A DNA stretch of 64,000 nucleotides, from contig CADBAG010000003.1 in NCBI GenBank assembly GCA_902792635.1, forward strand, positions 1 to 64,000, read 5' to 3'. Source of the stretch: an uncultured Prevotellaceae bacterium (GTDB taxonomy: Bacteria > Bacteroidota > Bacteroidia > Bacteroidales > Bacteroidaceae). Made by a program: the position numbers and the translations under genes. The notes beneath the pieces were generated by a model. The model was not told where the DNA came from and made no database searches. It worked only from the letters and a program-made list of their open reading frames with translations. Shown here piece after piece: positions 31,466 to 41,879 of this stretch; position 1 is the first letter of the stretch, and each line of letters opens with the position of its first letter.

Positions 31466-32836
31466 ATGGAATTTTTGGATAGAGTAGACGAGAAAGAGAG
31501 GCTCAGAAAAGCGTTAGATCGAAAGGGAACATCACTTATTGTGCTGTATGGTCGTCGTCGCATTGGAAAGTCAGAACTCATCAAGCGAGTTTTGAACGAT
31601 GACGATATCTATTTTATGGCCGACAAGACCGACCAGGCACAACAGCGTCACCTGTTTGCCATGTCTTTGTCTTCAAAGTTTCCTAACTTCGACCGCATCA
31701 ACTTCGCAACGTGGGAAGACCTGTTGTCAGAGTTGTGCTATCGCGCGCAGCATGTTCAGCGATTCACTGTATGCCTGGATGAGTTTCCCTATCTGGTGAA
31801 GTCATGTCCGGAACTACCATCCGTCATACAGAAGTTCATCGACATGAAACGATTTCCGTTTCATCTCATTCTCTGTGGTTCATCGCAACATACGATGCAG
31901 GATATCGTTCTGAATTCATCAGAGCCGCTATATGGCCGTGCTCAGCAAGTCATCAAACTCAAGCCGTTGCATGTGCATTTCATGCGAGAGGCTTTCAATG
32001 AGAGTGCGGACAAGCTCGTGGATGAATATGCTGTATGGGGAGGTGTTCCACGATATTGGGAGTTACGCGAAGAGGAAGGCAACATGATGGATACGATCAT
32101 TTCAGAGATTGCCAACACCGAAGGCATGCTCTACGATGAGCCCGACCGTCTGCTGGCCGATGATCTGCAACAGACAGCAATGGCTTCCTCTATACTGTCC
32201 ATTATCGGCAGTGGTGCCAACCGACTGTCAGAGATCGCTACACGACTGGATCGAAAATCAACCGATCTTAGTGTGCCAATAAAGAAGCTCATTGATTTAG
32301 GTTATATCGAGCGCGAAATACCTTTCGGCGAGAATGCCAAGAATACCAAGCGCAGTCTTTATAAGATATCCGATGAGTTTCTGAATTTCTACCACCGCTT
32401 TATCGTTCCAGAGAGGTCTCTGATTGGACTCGACAGAAAGGATGTTGTGAGGAAGTATATTGAGGACAACTATGCCGATTATGCAGGAAAGGAATGGAAG
32501 AAGCTATGTCGGCATGCCGTCAGTGGAAATACCCTCTTCGGAATCACTTGGAATGTAGCCTCACGTTGGTGGGGAACTGTAGCACGCGACAAACAGATCG
32601 AACTGGACGTCGTGGCAGAATCCATTGACAGGAAAAGTATCTTGATAGGAGAATGCAAATGGACAAAACAAGAGAATGCCGAGAAATTACTGGAGAATCT
32701 TATAAGCAGAGCCAAAGAGTTTCCGTATTTGAATAAACATCAAGTTTATTACGCTCTTTTCCTCCGTCATGAACCTGTTGACGGTATGAAGGACTATGTT
32801 GTGCTGCCTGAGGATGTCATTGATGATCTATCATAG
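31466..32836 (+). CDS. Archaeal-type AAA ATPase with DUF234 domain
   Basis: 456 residues. Walker A YGRRRIGKSE is at 28-37, Walker B is TVCLDEFPYL, and LCGSSQHTM is a sensor-like strand. A winged helix follows (LSEIATRLDRKSTDLSVPI with KKLIDLGYIERE). The C-terminal DUF234 part has a PD-(D/E)xK-like pattern (QIELDVVAES then ILIGECKW), suggesting nuclease ancestry. The ATG at 31466 is preferred to the in-frame TTG six bases earlier. It is the third ATPase-nuclease protein of the island; its target is unknown. Confidence 0.82.
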   Translation: MEFLDRVDEKERLRKALDRKGTSLIVLYGRRRIGKSELIKRVLNDDDIYFMADKTDQAQQRHLFAMSLSSKFPNFDRINFATWEDLLSELCYRAQHVQRFTVCLDEFPYLVKSCPELPSVIQKFIDMKRFPFHLILCGSSQHTMQDIVLNSSEPLYGRAQQVIKLKPLHVHFMREAFNESADKLVDEYAVWGGVPRYWELREEEGNMMDTIISEIANTEGMLYDEPDRLLADDLQQTAMASSILSIIGSGANRLSEIATRLDRKSTDLSVPIKKLIDLGYIEREIPFGENAKNTKRSLYKISDEFLNFYHRFIVPERSLIGLDRKDVVRKYIEDNYADYAGKEWKKLCRHAVSGNTLFGITWNVASRWWGTVARDKQIELDVVAESIDRKSILIGECKWTKQENAEKLLENLISRAKEFPYLNKHQVYYALFLRHEPVDGMKDYVVLPEDVIDDLS

Positions 32837-32953
32837 ACAAGGGTGATAGTGCAGGGTGGAATTCTCTGCCCTATTGTCTAATATTTTGCCAAAACAGAAG
32901 TGTGAGTTTGCGTCTATAATTCGGCTCCATGATACGAAATATCCTGAAAAATT

Positions 32954-32985
32954 CTTGCGTATATCATTATATCTCATTAACTTTG
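32954..32985 (+). promoter_or_regulatory. Promoter of the outer-membrane protein gene
   Basis: CTTG at 32954-32957, a 20-bp spacer and TAACTTTG at 32978-32985 are followed by a leader of about 70 bases before the ATG at 33065. Confidence 0.7.
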
Positions 32986-33064
32986 CCAATATTAATAAAC
33001 ATAAAACAAGGCAGACGTGCTTTTAAGAGATGATTTATGATAAGATGCCTGCCTAAAACAAAAT

Positions 33065-33679
33065 ATGAAAACAAAAATCTTGGCAGTACTTCTGCCCCTT
33101 CTCCTTCCGATGACTGCTGCAGCTGATTCAGTCCAGGATCAACTCAATGCCGTTAGTGCTTTACAGCACGGTCACTCCACCATCTCCTTGACAGCGGGTC
33201 CAGCATGGATCAGTTCGAAAGTTTATGTAGACCCATACAACAGCAACCATGCCGAGCGCTGGAAGCCCGGCGTAGAACTCGGTGCAGAATACACTTACAC
33301 TTTTGACAGTGGCTGGGGAGTAGGTATCAGCGCCGGGGTGAACTACACAGATTATAATGGCTACAGTCTGAACCAAGCCTTCATAGGACCCGTAGGAACC
33401 TACCGCTGGGAATTAGGTAAGAGATGGAATATCAATTCTAAGTTTGGTATGGGCATAGGCCGTTCCTTCGGCGATTTCAACGAATATACAGGACTCGCAA
33501 TGATCTATAAGATAGGTGGAGAATATATGGTGAGTAAAAAGATCGGTATTGGCGTCGATTTCTATGAGAATGCGACCTTTTATGGTAGTAGCAATGATAA
33601 CAATTCCTCTTCTGACAGCAACTCATCCAATAGTACGGGTCGCTTAGGTATTCTATTGAGTTTAAATTTCCATCTGTAA
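33065..33679 (+). CDS. Small outer-membrane beta-barrel protein
   Basis: 204 residues with a signal peptide (cleavage near AAADS, residue 20). Alternating hydrophobic strands rich in Gly and Tyr (WGVGISAGVNYTDYNG, WNINSKFGMGIGRSFG) and a last strand ending in NFHL are typical of an 8- to 10-stranded barrel. A Ser/Asn-rich loop (near 177-190) would be surface exposed. No specific family is recognised. It is followed by another secreted protein 18 bases later. Confidence 0.7.
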   Translation: MKTKILAVLLPLLLPMTAAADSVQDQLNAVSALQHGHSTISLTAGPAWISSKVYVDPYNSNHAERWKPGVELGAEYTYTFDSGWGVGISAGVNYTDYNGYSLNQAFIGPVGTYRWELGKRWNINSKFGMGIGRSFGDFNEYTGLAMIYKIGGEYMVSKKIGIGVDFYENATFYGSSNDNNSSSDSNSSNSTGRLGILLSLNFHL

Positions 33680-33697
33680 ACTACAAAATCTCTAAGC

Positions 33698-34360
33698 ATG
33701 AAGAAAGTTCTTCTATTTTTGCTTCTTGTCTTATCCTTGTCAGCCAATGCAGAGGGAGCACGTTATTGCCTGAGCTATCAAGATTATTTAGACAACAAAT
33801 GGGTAAATGTCGACAGCATTGAAGTCGTGATACACAGTCGCGGACATCAGTTCTGGGTCGGAGGCAACGACTACAAGTTTGTTACCGGTGACAAGGCAAC
33901 AGACAAGGTTCTGAAGAGCAAGGCTTTTCTTGTTGAATGGCGCGATTCTCTTTACATCAACTGCAAGAAGCTTTCCGTGAAAGGTGGCGGCAAGTTTGGA
34001 AGCGGTTACAACAAAGCACAGAAATTCAAAGATGACGGGATCCTCTTTACCAGCGAGCGCATAGGAGCGGCGATGACTGGTGGACAGACTGTGGGTATGA
34101 TGTTTGGTCTTATTGGAGGAATCGCCGCCACGAATGATATAATGAAGTATCCTATTTGCTACCTCATCACTAAAGACAATGCCCTTAGTGCAGGAGATAA
34201 GAAAATGCACGTTTTCCCACTCATCGACAAGTATATGGAAGTGCTCTTAGCTGAACAACCTGAAGCTCTCGCCACCTACAAGTCGGTAAAAAGGCGCAAA
34301 GAACGGGAACTCCCTGCAAATGTCCTCGATGTCTTTCATAGTATTGGATGGGTAGAATAA
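33698..34360 (+). CDS. Secreted hypothetical protein
   Basis: 220 residues with a signal peptide (about 1-18, ending ANA). The protein has beta-rich N-terminal sequence, a Gly-rich hydrophobic hairpin (GGQTVGMMFGLIGGIAA near 128-144) that could insert in a membrane, and a basic helix near the end (SVKRRKEREL). I do not recognise a described family with certainty. It is probably co-transcribed with the barrel protein. Confidence 0.6.
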   Translation: MKKVLLFLLLVLSLSANAEGARYCLSYQDYLDNKWVNVDSIEVVIHSRGHQFWVGGNDYKFVTGDKATDKVLKSKAFLVEWRDSLYINCKKLSVKGGGKFGSGYNKAQKFKDDGILFTSERIGAAMTGGQTVGMMFGLIGGIAATNDIMKYPICYLITKDNALSAGDKKMHVFPLIDKYMEVLLAEQPEALATYKSVKRRKERELPANVLDVFHSIGWVE

Positions 34361-34432
34361 AGATGATGTTGAATAAGATAATGTTGAATAAGATAATACT
34401 AAAAACAGAAATCAATCCTAATAAAGATCGCC

Positions 34433-35224
34433 ATGAGAGTCATTATCGAACAAGACTATAACCACCTTTCACAATGGGCCGCAGCATATGTCATTAGCCG
34501 AATCAATGCGGCAAGACCTACGGCAGAGAAGCCTTTTGTGCTCGGACTGCCTACAGGATCTTCACCTATCGGCATGTATGCGGAGCTATCCAAAGCCTGT
34601 CAGGAAGGGCGTGTATCATTCAAACATGTCATCACGTTTAACATGGATGAATATGTGGGACTTCCGGAGGAACACCCCGAGAGCTATCACAGTTTCATGC
34701 ACCGCAATCTTTTCGACAACATCGATTGTCCAAAAGAGAACATCCATATTCTCAATGGCAATGCGAAAGACCTCGCTGCCGAATGTGCTGCTTACGAGGA
34801 AGCTATCCGTGAGGTAGGCGGCATCGACCTCTTTCTCGGCGGTATCGGTCCCGACGGACACATTGCTTTCAATGAGCCTTTCTCATCGCTCACGAGCCGC
34901 ACCCGCATGAAGACGCTTACCACGGATACCATCATTGCTAACTCCCGTTTCTTCGACAACGATGTCAACAAAGTGCCCAAGCACGCCCTCACTGTGGGTG
35001 TAGGCACCGTGATGGATGCTCGCGAGGTGATGATCCTCGTCAACGGTCACAACAAAGCCCGAGCGCTGCAGGCTGCTATCGAAGGTCCTGTCACCCAAGC
35101 CTGGACGATCAGTGCGCTCCAGCAACATCCACACGCCATCATCGTCACCGATGAGTCAGCCTGCGATGAACTGAAGGTAGGCACGTATAGATATTTCAAA
35201 GACATAGAAAAAGAAAACCTTTGA
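34433..35224 (+). CDS. nagB: Glucosamine-6-phosphate deaminase
   Basis: 263 residues, close to the usual size of NagB. It converts glucosamine-6-phosphate to fructose-6-phosphate and ammonia. The sugar-phosphate loop [11 protein letters not shown], the catalytic Asp-Glu pair in FNMDEYVGL and the ring-opening histidine in [13 protein letters not shown] are all present, as is [10 protein letters not shown]. The active site is complete, in contrast to the NagB-like half of the next gene. Together they suggest amino-sugar use. Confidence 0.93.
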   Translation: MRVIIEQDYNHLSQWAAAYVISRINAARPTAEKPFVLGLPTGSSPIGMYAELSKACQEGRVSFKHVITFNMDEYVGLPEEHPESYHSFMHRNLFDNIDCPKENIHILNGNAKDLAAECAAYEEAIREVGGIDLFLGGIGPDGHIAFNEPFSSLTSRTRMKTLTTDTIIANSRFFDNDVNKVPKHALTVGVGTVMDAREVMILVNGHNKARALQAAIEGPVTQAWTISALQQHPHAIIVTDESACDELKVGTYRYFKDIEKENL

Positions 35225-35227
35225 TGA

Positions 35228-35339
35228 GTTAGGAGTTAAGAGATAGGAGTTAGGAGTTATTTAAAGAGTTAAGAGTTAAAAGTTTCAACGTACCCTTTCA
35301 CCCAAGAAAGTAATCACGCCCTCCCCTATCGGGGGAGGG
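35228..35339. repeat. TTAGGAG-type repeat and GC-rich hairpin after nagB
   Basis: 35228-35275 is made of GAGTTAGGAG/GAGATAGGAG-like words, the family also seen at 43383-43515 and 51556-51678. At 35319-35339 CCCTCCCC pairs with GGGGAGGG, forming a probable terminator for nagB, though without a T-run. Confidence 0.6.
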
Positions 35340-35370
35340 TAAGGGGAGAGGGCTTCTTATAATATAGCAT

Positions 35371-37356
35371 ATGAATTTAAATCTTAGTTCGCAGATCGTC
35401 CTCAACCAGGTTGCTGAGGAGTTCTATAACCCTAAGACAGCTGTTGAACAGTCAGAGATCACCCGTTTTGAGAAACTGCCTACCGACATCTATCCCAAGG
35501 TTGAGGATGGTGCCAAAGCTATTGCTGATGCCATCGTACAAGAGATGATAGCCAAGCGCCAGGAAGGCAAGCAGCTCATCCTCGGTCTGGGTACAGGACA
35601 GAGCCTCACCCCTATCTTTGACGAGCTGATCCGCCGTCATGAGGAAGGACTGAGTTTCGCCAACGTCACGGTTGTCAACGCCTATGAATATTTCCCTCTG
35701 AAGCCAGATAGTTCCATCAGCAGTCTGCAGCAGCTCAAAAGCCGTCTGCTCGACAGGCTCGACATTCCCGAAGGCAACATTCTCTCTCCCGATGGTTCCG
35801 TTGCACAAAACGACGTACAGGAAGTATGCCGATACTATGAACAGCGCATCGCAGCACTCGGAGGTATCGACATCCTACTCCTTGGCATCGGCCGTGCCGG
35901 AAATATTGCCACCAACGAACCGGGCTCGGGACTTACATCCCGTACCCGTCTTATCCTCATCGACGCCACCTCCCGCGAAGAGATGACGATGAGCTTCGGT
36001 GGTCAGGATGCCGTGCCGCCCTGCTCCATCACGCTCGGCATGGCCAACATCATGGCAGCGCGAAAAATCTTCCTCACTGCATGGGGCGAAGAGAAAGCAG
36101 AGATTATCGAGAAGACCATTGAAGGTCCCATCACCGACTCTATCCCGGCAAGCTATCTGCAGACCCATAACGGCTGCCATGTCGTGACAGATCTCGCTGC
36201 TGCAGGGAAACTCACTCGCATCATCCATCCGTGGCTTGTGGCAAGTTGCCAGTGGGACGACAAACTCACGCGTGCTGCTCTTGTCTGGCTCTGCCAGAAG
36301 ATTGGCAAGCCAATCCTCAAGCTCACAAACAAAGACTACAACGAGAACGGGCTCTCTGAGCTTCTTGCGCTCTATGGCTCTGCTTACGACTGCAATATCA
36401 AGATCTTCAACGACCTGCAACATACCATCACGGGATGGCCTGGTGGCAAGCCCAACGCCGACGACTCTAACCGACCCGAGCGTGCCAACCCCTACCCCAA
36501 GCGGATCATTGTGTTCTCTCCGCACCCCGACGATGATGTTATCTCCATGGGTGGCACTATCCAGCGCCTCGTCAAACAAGGTCATGACCTGCATGTTGCT
36601 TATGAGACCTCGGGCGATATTGCTGTGAGCGACGAGGAGGTGACCCGCTTCATGCATTTCATCAACGGCTTCAACCAGATCTTCATTGGAGAAAAGGACG
36701 AGACCATTAAGAAGATGTATAAGGACATCAAGAAGTTCCTTGCTGAGAAGAAAGAAGGTGACATCGACACACCCGATGTGCGACATATCAAAGGCCTCAT
36801 CCGTCGCGGCGAGGCTCGCACAGCGTGCACCTATAACCACATTCCGCTCGACCACGTCCACTTCCTCGACCTTCCGTTTTATGAGAGCGGCCGTATTGAG
36901 AAGTTACCCATGACAGAGAAGGATGTTAACATTGTCCGCGACCTGCTCAAAGAGATCCAGCCTCATGAGATCTTCGTCGCCGGTGACCTCGCCGATCCTC
37001 ACGGCACACACCGTAAATGTACCGATGCCGTGTTCGCTGCCATCGACTTGGAGAAGCAGGCCGGTGCCGAATGGCTCAAGAGCTGCCGCATCTGGATGTA
37101 CCGTGGAGCATGGGCTGAATGGGAGATAGAAAACATCGAGATGTGCGTACCGATGTCACCGGAAGAACTTCGTGCAAAGCGCAACGCCATCCTCAAGCAT
37201 AGTTCACAGATGGAGGGCGCCCCATTCCTCGGCAACGACGAGCGACTCTTCTGGCAACGTGCCGAGGACCGTAACCGTGGCACAGCGAAGCTCTACGATG
37301 ATCTTGGACTGGCAAGCTATGAAGCCATGGAAGCCTTCGTACAGTATCATCCATAA
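35371..37356 (+). CDS. NagB-like / LmbE (PIG-L) deacetylase fusion
   Basis: 661 residues. Residues about 30-290 resemble NagB ([12 protein letters not shown] loop, [11 protein letters not shown]), but the catalytic motif FNMDEY reads VNAYEY and GHIAFNEP reads GNIATNEP, so the general base Asp and the catalytic His are missing. The second half (about 375-640) is an LmbE/PIG-L N-acetylglucosamine deacetylase with the zinc motif SPHPDDDV, then DLPFYES and DPHGTHR. Deacetylation of an amino-sugar derivative is likely; the first half may only bind a ligand. It follows nagB by 146 bases, which strengthens the amino-sugar link. Confidence 0.85.
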   Translation: MNLNLSSQIVLNQVAEEFYNPKTAVEQSEITRFEKLPTDIYPKVEDGAKAIADAIVQEMIAKRQEGKQLILGLGTGQSLTPIFDELIRRHEEGLSFANVTVVNAYEYFPLKPDSSISSLQQLKSRLLDRLDIPEGNILSPDGSVAQNDVQEVCRYYEQRIAALGGIDILLLGIGRAGNIATNEPGSGLTSRTRLILIDATSREEMTMSFGGQDAVPPCSITLGMANIMAARKIFLTAWGEEKAEIIEKTIEGPITDSIPASYLQTHNGCHVVTDLAAAGKLTRIIHPWLVASCQWDDKLTRAALVWLCQKIGKPILKLTNKDYNENGLSELLALYGSAYDCNIKIFNDLQHTITGWPGGKPNADDSNRPERANPYPKRIIVFSPHPDDDVISMGGTIQRLVKQGHDLHVAYETSGDIAVSDEEVTRFMHFINGFNQIFIGEKDETIKKMYKDIKKFLAEKKEGDIDTPDVRHIKGLIRRGEARTACTYNHIPLDHVHFLDLPFYESGRIEKLPMTEKDVNIVRDLLKEIQPHEIFVAGDLADPHGTHRKCTDAVFAAIDLEKQAGAEWLKSCRIWMYRGAWAEWEIENIEMCVPMSPEELRAKRNAILKHSSQMEGAPFLGNDERLFWQRAEDRNRGTAKLYDDLGLASYEAMEAFVQYHP

Positions 37357-37387
37357 ATTGTTATCCATAAAAATAATAGGACGATTG

Positions 37388-37419
37388 TTTGCATATCTCG
37401 TTCTTTTTCTCGAAATTTG
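37388..37419 (+). promoter_or_regulatory. Promoter of gmd
   Basis: TTTG at 37388-37391, a 20-bp spacer and GAAATTTG at 37412-37419 (one mismatch to TAnnTTTG) precede the ATG at 37445. Confidence 0.6.
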
Positions 37420-37444
37420 CAAAACAATAAAGAATAAAACGATC

Positions 37445-38542
37445 ATGTCAAAAAGAAATGTAGCCCTCATCACGGGTGTAACAGGGCAGGACGGAGCATA
37501 CTTGTCGGAGTTCTTGCTCAATAAAGGTTACGAGGTGCACGGCATCATCCGCCGCTCCTCGGTCGACTTCCGACCGCGTATCGCTCATTTAGAGGGTCAC
37601 CCCAACTTCCACCTCCACTATGCCGATATGAGCGACTCTATGAGTATCATCGGTGTCATTGCGCTCGTACGCCCCACGGAGATTTACAACCTCGCTGCAC
37701 AGAGCCATGTGCAGGTAAGTTTCGACTCCCCAGAGTATACCGCCAATGTTGATGCCTTAGGCGTACTGCGCATCCTTGAGGCCGTGCGGCAGACAGGGCT
37801 GACCGATACCTGCCGCATCTACCAGGCTTCTACCTCGGAGCTCTACGGGAAAGTAGAGGAAGTTCCGCAGAACGAGAACACGCCATTCCATCCCTACTCG
37901 CCTTATGCTGTGGCCAAGCAGTATGGCTATTGGATCGTGCGTGAGTACCGCGATGCTTATAACATGTTCGCATGCAACGGTATCCTCTTCAATCATGAGA
38001 GTGAACGCCGCGGTGAGACCTTTGTGACCCGAAAGATCACGCTCGCTGCTGCCCGTATCAAACAGGGCAAGCAGGACAAGCTTTATCTCGGCAACCTCTC
38101 CAGCCGCCGCGACTGGGGCTACGCCAAGGATTACGTGCAGTGCATGTGGCTCATCCTACAGAACAGTAAGCCGGACGACTTCGTCATCGCCACAGGCAAG
38201 CAGCATACCGTGCGTGAGTTTGCTACCCTCGCCTTCCACTACGTTGGCATTGAACTCGAATGGCAAGGAGAAGGCGCTGACGAGAAAGGCATCGACAAGG
38301 CTACGGGAAAGGTGCTCGTCGAGGTGTCGCCCGACTTCTACCGCCCCACAGATGTCGTGAACCTCTGGGGCGACCCGACAAAGGCTAAGGCCGAGCTCGG
38401 ATGGAACCCGACACAGACTACCTTTGAAGAACTTGTCAAGATCATGGTCGACTCCGACATGAAGAAAGTGGCTGCCGACGATGCTGCCGCTCGCGTCCGT
38501 GTCAACCTTGAAGAGTATCTCGAGAAAGGTATCGTAAAATAG
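37445..38542 (+). CDS. gmd: GDP-mannose 4,6-dehydratase
   Basis: 365 residues of the extended short-chain dehydrogenase type. The NADP loop [15 protein letters not shown] is at the start, HGIIRRSS and [13 protein letters not shown] follow, the catalytic residues are in STSELYGKV and the [13 protein letters not shown] (YxxxK) motif, and the ending WNP-TTFEELV is typical. It makes GDP-4-keto-6-deoxymannose for GDP-fucose or related sugars. The ATG at 37445 matches family starts; the frame is open further upstream, but that stretch overlaps the previous gene. No GDP-fucose synthase follows here. Confidence 0.92.
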   Translation: MSKRNVALITGVTGQDGAYLSEFLLNKGYEVHGIIRRSSVDFRPRIAHLEGHPNFHLHYADMSDSMSIIGVIALVRPTEIYNLAAQSHVQVSFDSPEYTANVDALGVLRILEAVRQTGLTDTCRIYQASTSELYGKVEEVPQNENTPFHPYSPYAVAKQYGYWIVREYRDAYNMFACNGILFNHESERRGETFVTRKITLAAARIKQGKQDKLYLGNLSSRRDWGYAKDYVQCMWLILQNSKPDDFVIATGKQHTVREFATLAFHYVGIELEWQGEGADEKGIDKATGKVLVEVSPDFYRPTDVVNLWGDPTKAKAELGWNPTQTTFEELVKIMVDSDMKKVAADDAAARVRVNLEEYLEKGIVK

Positions 38543-38546
38543 CTCC

Positions 38547-38655
38547 GAGTTTCTCTATTGAAAACTTCGAGTTTCTCTATTGAAAACTTTTAGTTTCTCG
38601 GTTGGAAACTCTAAGTTTCTCGGTTGAAAACCGACAGTTTCTCTATTGGAAGCTG
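38547..38655. repeat. Five-copy degenerate 21-22-bp repeat after gmd
   Basis: Units of the kind GAGTTTCTCTATTGAAAACT begin near 38547, 38569, 38591, 38613 and 38635. They alternate between CTATTG and CGGTTG cores. The last copy is built into the terminator stem-loop, so the array probably grew from the terminator. It has no coding frame worth keeping. Confidence 0.75.
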
Positions 38656-38664
38656 TCGGCTTTT
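38631..38664 (+). terminator. Terminator of gmd
   Basis: CCGACAGTTTC and GAAGCTGTCGG form an 11-bp stem (one wobble) around a seven-base loop, followed by CTTTTTG. Confidence 0.8.
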
Positions 38665-38734
38665 TGTTTGGAACGCTTTTTGCCAACGGGTTTTCGGAAG
38701 ACTTTTCTTTCTGATAACGTAAAAAAGTATAGAT

Positions 38735-40633
38735 ATGAAGAAACCGACAACGCCGGAGAAACGGCAACAATTTTTCAACTGGAACGGAGTGTTCATTGGC
38801 ATTCTGATCCTGTTGCTCCTCAATACGCTCTTAGCGCCGTATATTGGCTCCTCGCAGATCAAGGACTCCGATTACGGAACATTCATCAGCGAGCTCAACA
38901 AAGGCAAAGTATCTAAAGTGGTCATCAAGGATGGCTATGTCTATTATGACATTCCGGCAGAACAAGACAAGAAGTCTGCCAAATCGTCAAAGGCCATTAG
39001 TCCTTTCATGACTCCGCAGAACGCGCCGCAGACCTATCGCACACCGGAGGTCAACGACCCGCAACTTGTTGACCGTCTGCTGAAAGCCAAAGCACCGACA
39101 AAAAATGGAAAAGTAGAGATCTCGAAAGAAGTACCACAGAAGAGTTCTCCATTGGTTGACTTCTTCGTGTGGTGGATCCTTCCTGGCCTCATCTTCTGGT
39201 GGATCTGGCGTGCAGGAACTAACAAGATGATGAAAGGCGGTCTTGGCGGAGGCGGCTTCCTCTCGGTAGGTAAGTCGGGCGCTAAAGTCTATGCCGAGAG
39301 CGATGTAAAGACGCGCTTCAGTGATGTCGCCGGACAAGACGAAGCAAAAGCTACGCTGATGGAACTTGTCGACTTCCTTCATAATCCGAAGAAATATACC
39401 TCCCTTGGTGCCCGTTTGCCGAAGGGTGCCCTGCTCGTCGGCCCTCCGGGAACAGGTAAGACGTTGATCGCTCGTGCTGTTGCCGGTGAGGCGCATGTAC
39501 CGTTCTTCTCAATCAGTGGTTCTGAGTTTGTTCAGATGTTCGTCGGAATGGGTGCCGCAAAAGTTCGAGACCTCTTCCGTCAGGCTGCCCAGAAAGCGCC
39601 GTGTATCATCTTCATTGATGAGATTGATGCCATCGGCAAGAGCCGTGACCAGGCCATGGGCAACGATGAGCGTGAGCAGACGCTGAACCAGTTGCTCACC
39701 GAGATGGATGGCTTCGATGCCACAAAGGGTGTAGTCATCCTTGCTGCCACGAACCGTCCGGAGAGTCTGGATAAGGCCTTGCTTCGTCCGGGTCGTTTCG
39801 ACCGCCGTGTCATCATGGAGCTACCTGACCTCGAAGGCCGCAAGGCTATCTTCAAGGTTCATCTGAAAGATGTGAAACACGAGGATATCGACCTCGATGC
39901 CGTCGGTCGCGCCACCGCCGGTTCGAGTGGTGCTGACATTGCCAACATCGTCAATGAGGCTGCCCTGAGAGCCGTACGCCTCGGAGAGAAAGCTGTGACG
40001 ACGACGGATATAGAAGAGAGTGTAGAGACAGTTATCGCCGGAGAGCAGAAGAAAGGTGCCGTCATCTCACCTGAAGAGAAGCGCATCATCAGTTACCACG
40101 AGATTGGTCACGCCATGGTCGCCGCTATGCAGACGGGGACGGCGCCGATACAGAAGATCACGATCGTGCCGCGTACGAGTGGCGCTCTCGGCTACACCAT
40201 GCAGGTCGATGCCGGTGAGAAGCATCTGATGAGCAAGAATGAACTGTTGGAGCGTATCGCTACCCTAACAGGTGGCCGTGCTGCAGAGGAGGTGATGTGT
40301 CACACATGTACGACGGGTGCCTCGAACGATATTGAGAAAGCCACACAGCTCGCCCGTGCCATGATCACGACCTACGGCATGAGTGACCGGTTCGGTATGG
40401 TACAGCTCGAGCAGCAACGTAACCGTTATCTCGGCGGTGCCTCAGACCTTACCTGCAGTCCGGAGACTGCCAAGGCCATCGACGACGAGGTGTCGCAGAT
40501 CGTCAAGGAAGCTCACGCCAAGGCTGTGAAGATCATCACGGAGAACCAGGACAAGATGAACGCTGCCGCCGCCATCCTCCTTAAGAAGGAGACCATCACC
40601 GGCAAGGAGTTCATGGATGTGATTGGGAAGTAA
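38735..40633 (+). CDS. ftsH: ATP-dependent zinc metalloprotease FtsH
   Basis: 632 residues. Two membrane segments (about 14-33 and 144-162) flank the periplasmic domain. The AAA domain has Walker A GPPGTGKT from residue 236, Walker [12 protein letters not shown] and the SRH motif with RPGRFDRR. The zinc site is HEIGH from residue 455. FtsH degrades misfolded membrane proteins and controls levels of some envelope enzymes. Its 3' end overlaps the convergent aminotransferase gene by 23 bases. Confidence 0.95.
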   Translation: MKKPTTPEKRQQFFNWNGVFIGILILLLLNTLLAPYIGSSQIKDSDYGTFISELNKGKVSKVVIKDGYVYYDIPAEQDKKSAKSSKAISPFMTPQNAPQTYRTPEVNDPQLVDRLLKAKAPTKNGKVEISKEVPQKSSPLVDFFVWWILPGLIFWWIWRAGTNKMMKGGLGGGGFLSVGKSGAKVYAESDVKTRFSDVAGQDEAKATLMELVDFLHNPKKYTSLGARLPKGALLVGPPGTGKTLIARAVAGEAHVPFFSISGSEFVQMFVGMGAAKVRDLFRQAAQKAPCIIFIDEIDAIGKSRDQAMGNDEREQTLNQLLTEMDGFDATKGVVILAATNRPESLDKALLRPGRFDRRVIMELPDLEGRKAIFKVHLKDVKHEDIDLDAVGRATAGSSGADIANIVNEAALRAVRLGEKAVTTTDIEESVETVIAGEQKKGAVISPEEKRIISYHEIGHAMVAAMQTGTAPIQKITIVPRTSGALGYTMQVDAGEKHLMSKNELLERIATLTGGRAAEEVMCHTCTTGASNDIEKATQLARAMITTYGMSDRFGMVQLEQQRNRYLGGASDLTCSPETAKAIDDEVSQIVKEAHAKAVKIITENQDKMNAAAAILLKKETITGKEFMDVIGK

Positions 40634-41825
40634 CAGCCTTAGCCAACTTCTCCAACCCTTCCCGCACGTAGGCTTTCGGCGAACCGATGTTCAGGCGCAT
40701 AAAGCCTTCGCCACCGGGGCCGAACATCTCACCATCGTTAAGGGCAAGGTGTGCCTTGTCGATAAAGAGGTCGAGGAGCTGCTTGTGGTCGAGATGAAGA
40801 TCACGGCAGTTAAGCCACACAAGGAAACTGGCCTCGGGACGGATAGGACGGATCTGCGGCATGTTCTCACGGCAGAAGTCCTCCACGAAACGGACGTTGT
40901 CCTCTACGGCAGCCAGCATCTGCTTACGCCATTCCTCACCCTTACGGAAAGCGGCGATGGTGGCGATATGTGCAAAGATATGAGCCTCATCAAGTTCGTT
41001 CGCTTTCAGCCAGCCATAGAACTTCTTACGAATCTCGGGATTGGGAACAATGGCATGCGAGGAGATGACGCCGGCGATGTTAAAGGTCTTTGTCGGTGCC
41101 TGCATCGTGATACTGATCTGTGCGGCCTTCTCCGAAACGGAAGCGAAAGGAATGTGCTTATGTCCGAAGAGCGCCATGTCAGCATGGATCTCATCACTGA
41201 TGACGAGCAGGTGATGATCGTAGCAGAAGTCAGCCAAGCGAACGAGCGTCTCACGCGACCAGCAGATACCGCCGGGATTGTGAGGATTGCAAAGGATAAG
41301 CACACGACACTTGTCATCGCAGACACGCTCTAAGCTGTCAAAGTCCATCTCATAATAGTCACCGGCCTCCACCTGCTCCTTCTCCAAAGCCTCGGGGTGA
41401 ACCTTCAGCGGGTTCCACACGACCTCACGCTGGTTGGCGCGCGGCACGAGGAAGAAAGGATGGTAGACGGGCGGCATGACGATGACCTTCTCATCGGGTT
41501 TGCAAAAGAGGTTACTGATGATGCCGATGCCTTTGACGATGCCGGGAATGAAACTGATCCACTCGGGTTTGATGTCCCACTGGTGATGCTCGCGCACCCA
41601 ATCAATGATTGCCGGACGATAGTCTGCCGGCTCCACGGTATAGCCAAGGATAGGATGCTCAAGGCGTTTCTTCATGGCCTCAATGATATCGGGCAGTACG
41701 GCAAAATCCATGTCGGCCACCCACATCGGCTGGAGGTCGTTGCGTCCCCAGCGCGGGAGCAGTGCCTCGTGCATGAGGTCACCGCTGCCCTTACGTTCTA
41801 TGACGGTTGAGAAATCGTATTTCAT
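40611..41825 (-). CDS. MalY/PatB-type PLP-dependent beta-C-S lyase
   Basis: 404 residues of the fold-type I aminotransferase superfamily. MalY/PatB features are ADMDFAVLPDI near the start, CNPHNPGG, the PLP lysine in APTKTFNIAG and FLVWLNCR with the carboxylate-binding region. Most family members cleave cystathionine or cysteine conjugates. The ATG at 41825 fits the family start; an upstream extension through intergenic palindromes is rejected. Together with the gene at 42187 it suggests sulfur amino acid metabolism. Confidence 0.85.
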   Translation of the reverse strand: MKYDFSTVIERKGSGDLMHEALLPRWGRNDLQPMWVADMDFAVLPDIIEAMKKRLEHPILGYTVEPADYRPAIIDWVREHHQWDIKPEWISFIPGIVKGIGIISNLFCKPDEKVIVMPPVYHPFFLVPRANQREVVWNPLKVHPEALEKEQVEAGDYYEMDFDSLERVCDDKCRVLILCNPHNPGGICWSRETLVRLADFCYDHHLLVISDEIHADMALFGHKHIPFASVSEKAAQISITMQAPTKTFNIAGVISSHAIVPNPEIRKKFYGWLKANELDEAHIFAHIATIAAFRKGEEWRKQMLAAVEDNVRFVEDFCRENMPQIRPIRPEASFLVWLNCRDLHLDHKQLLDLFIDKAHLALNDGEMFGPGGEGFMRLNIGSPKAYVREGLEKLAKAVTSQSHP

Positions 41826-41879
41826 ATAAAGTAACACATTGTTATATCTGGTTTTCGAATTGAAGAGGTCCCGCCCATA

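Noticed and set aside
35875-36861. 328-codon minus-strand frame opposite the NagB-LmbE fusion
   Set aside because: Mirror of a strongly supported gene with the PHPDD motif.
38555-38770. Minus-strand frame over the gmd downstream repeats
   Set aside because: It translates the 21-22-bp tandem repeat and terminator into repeated NRET words.
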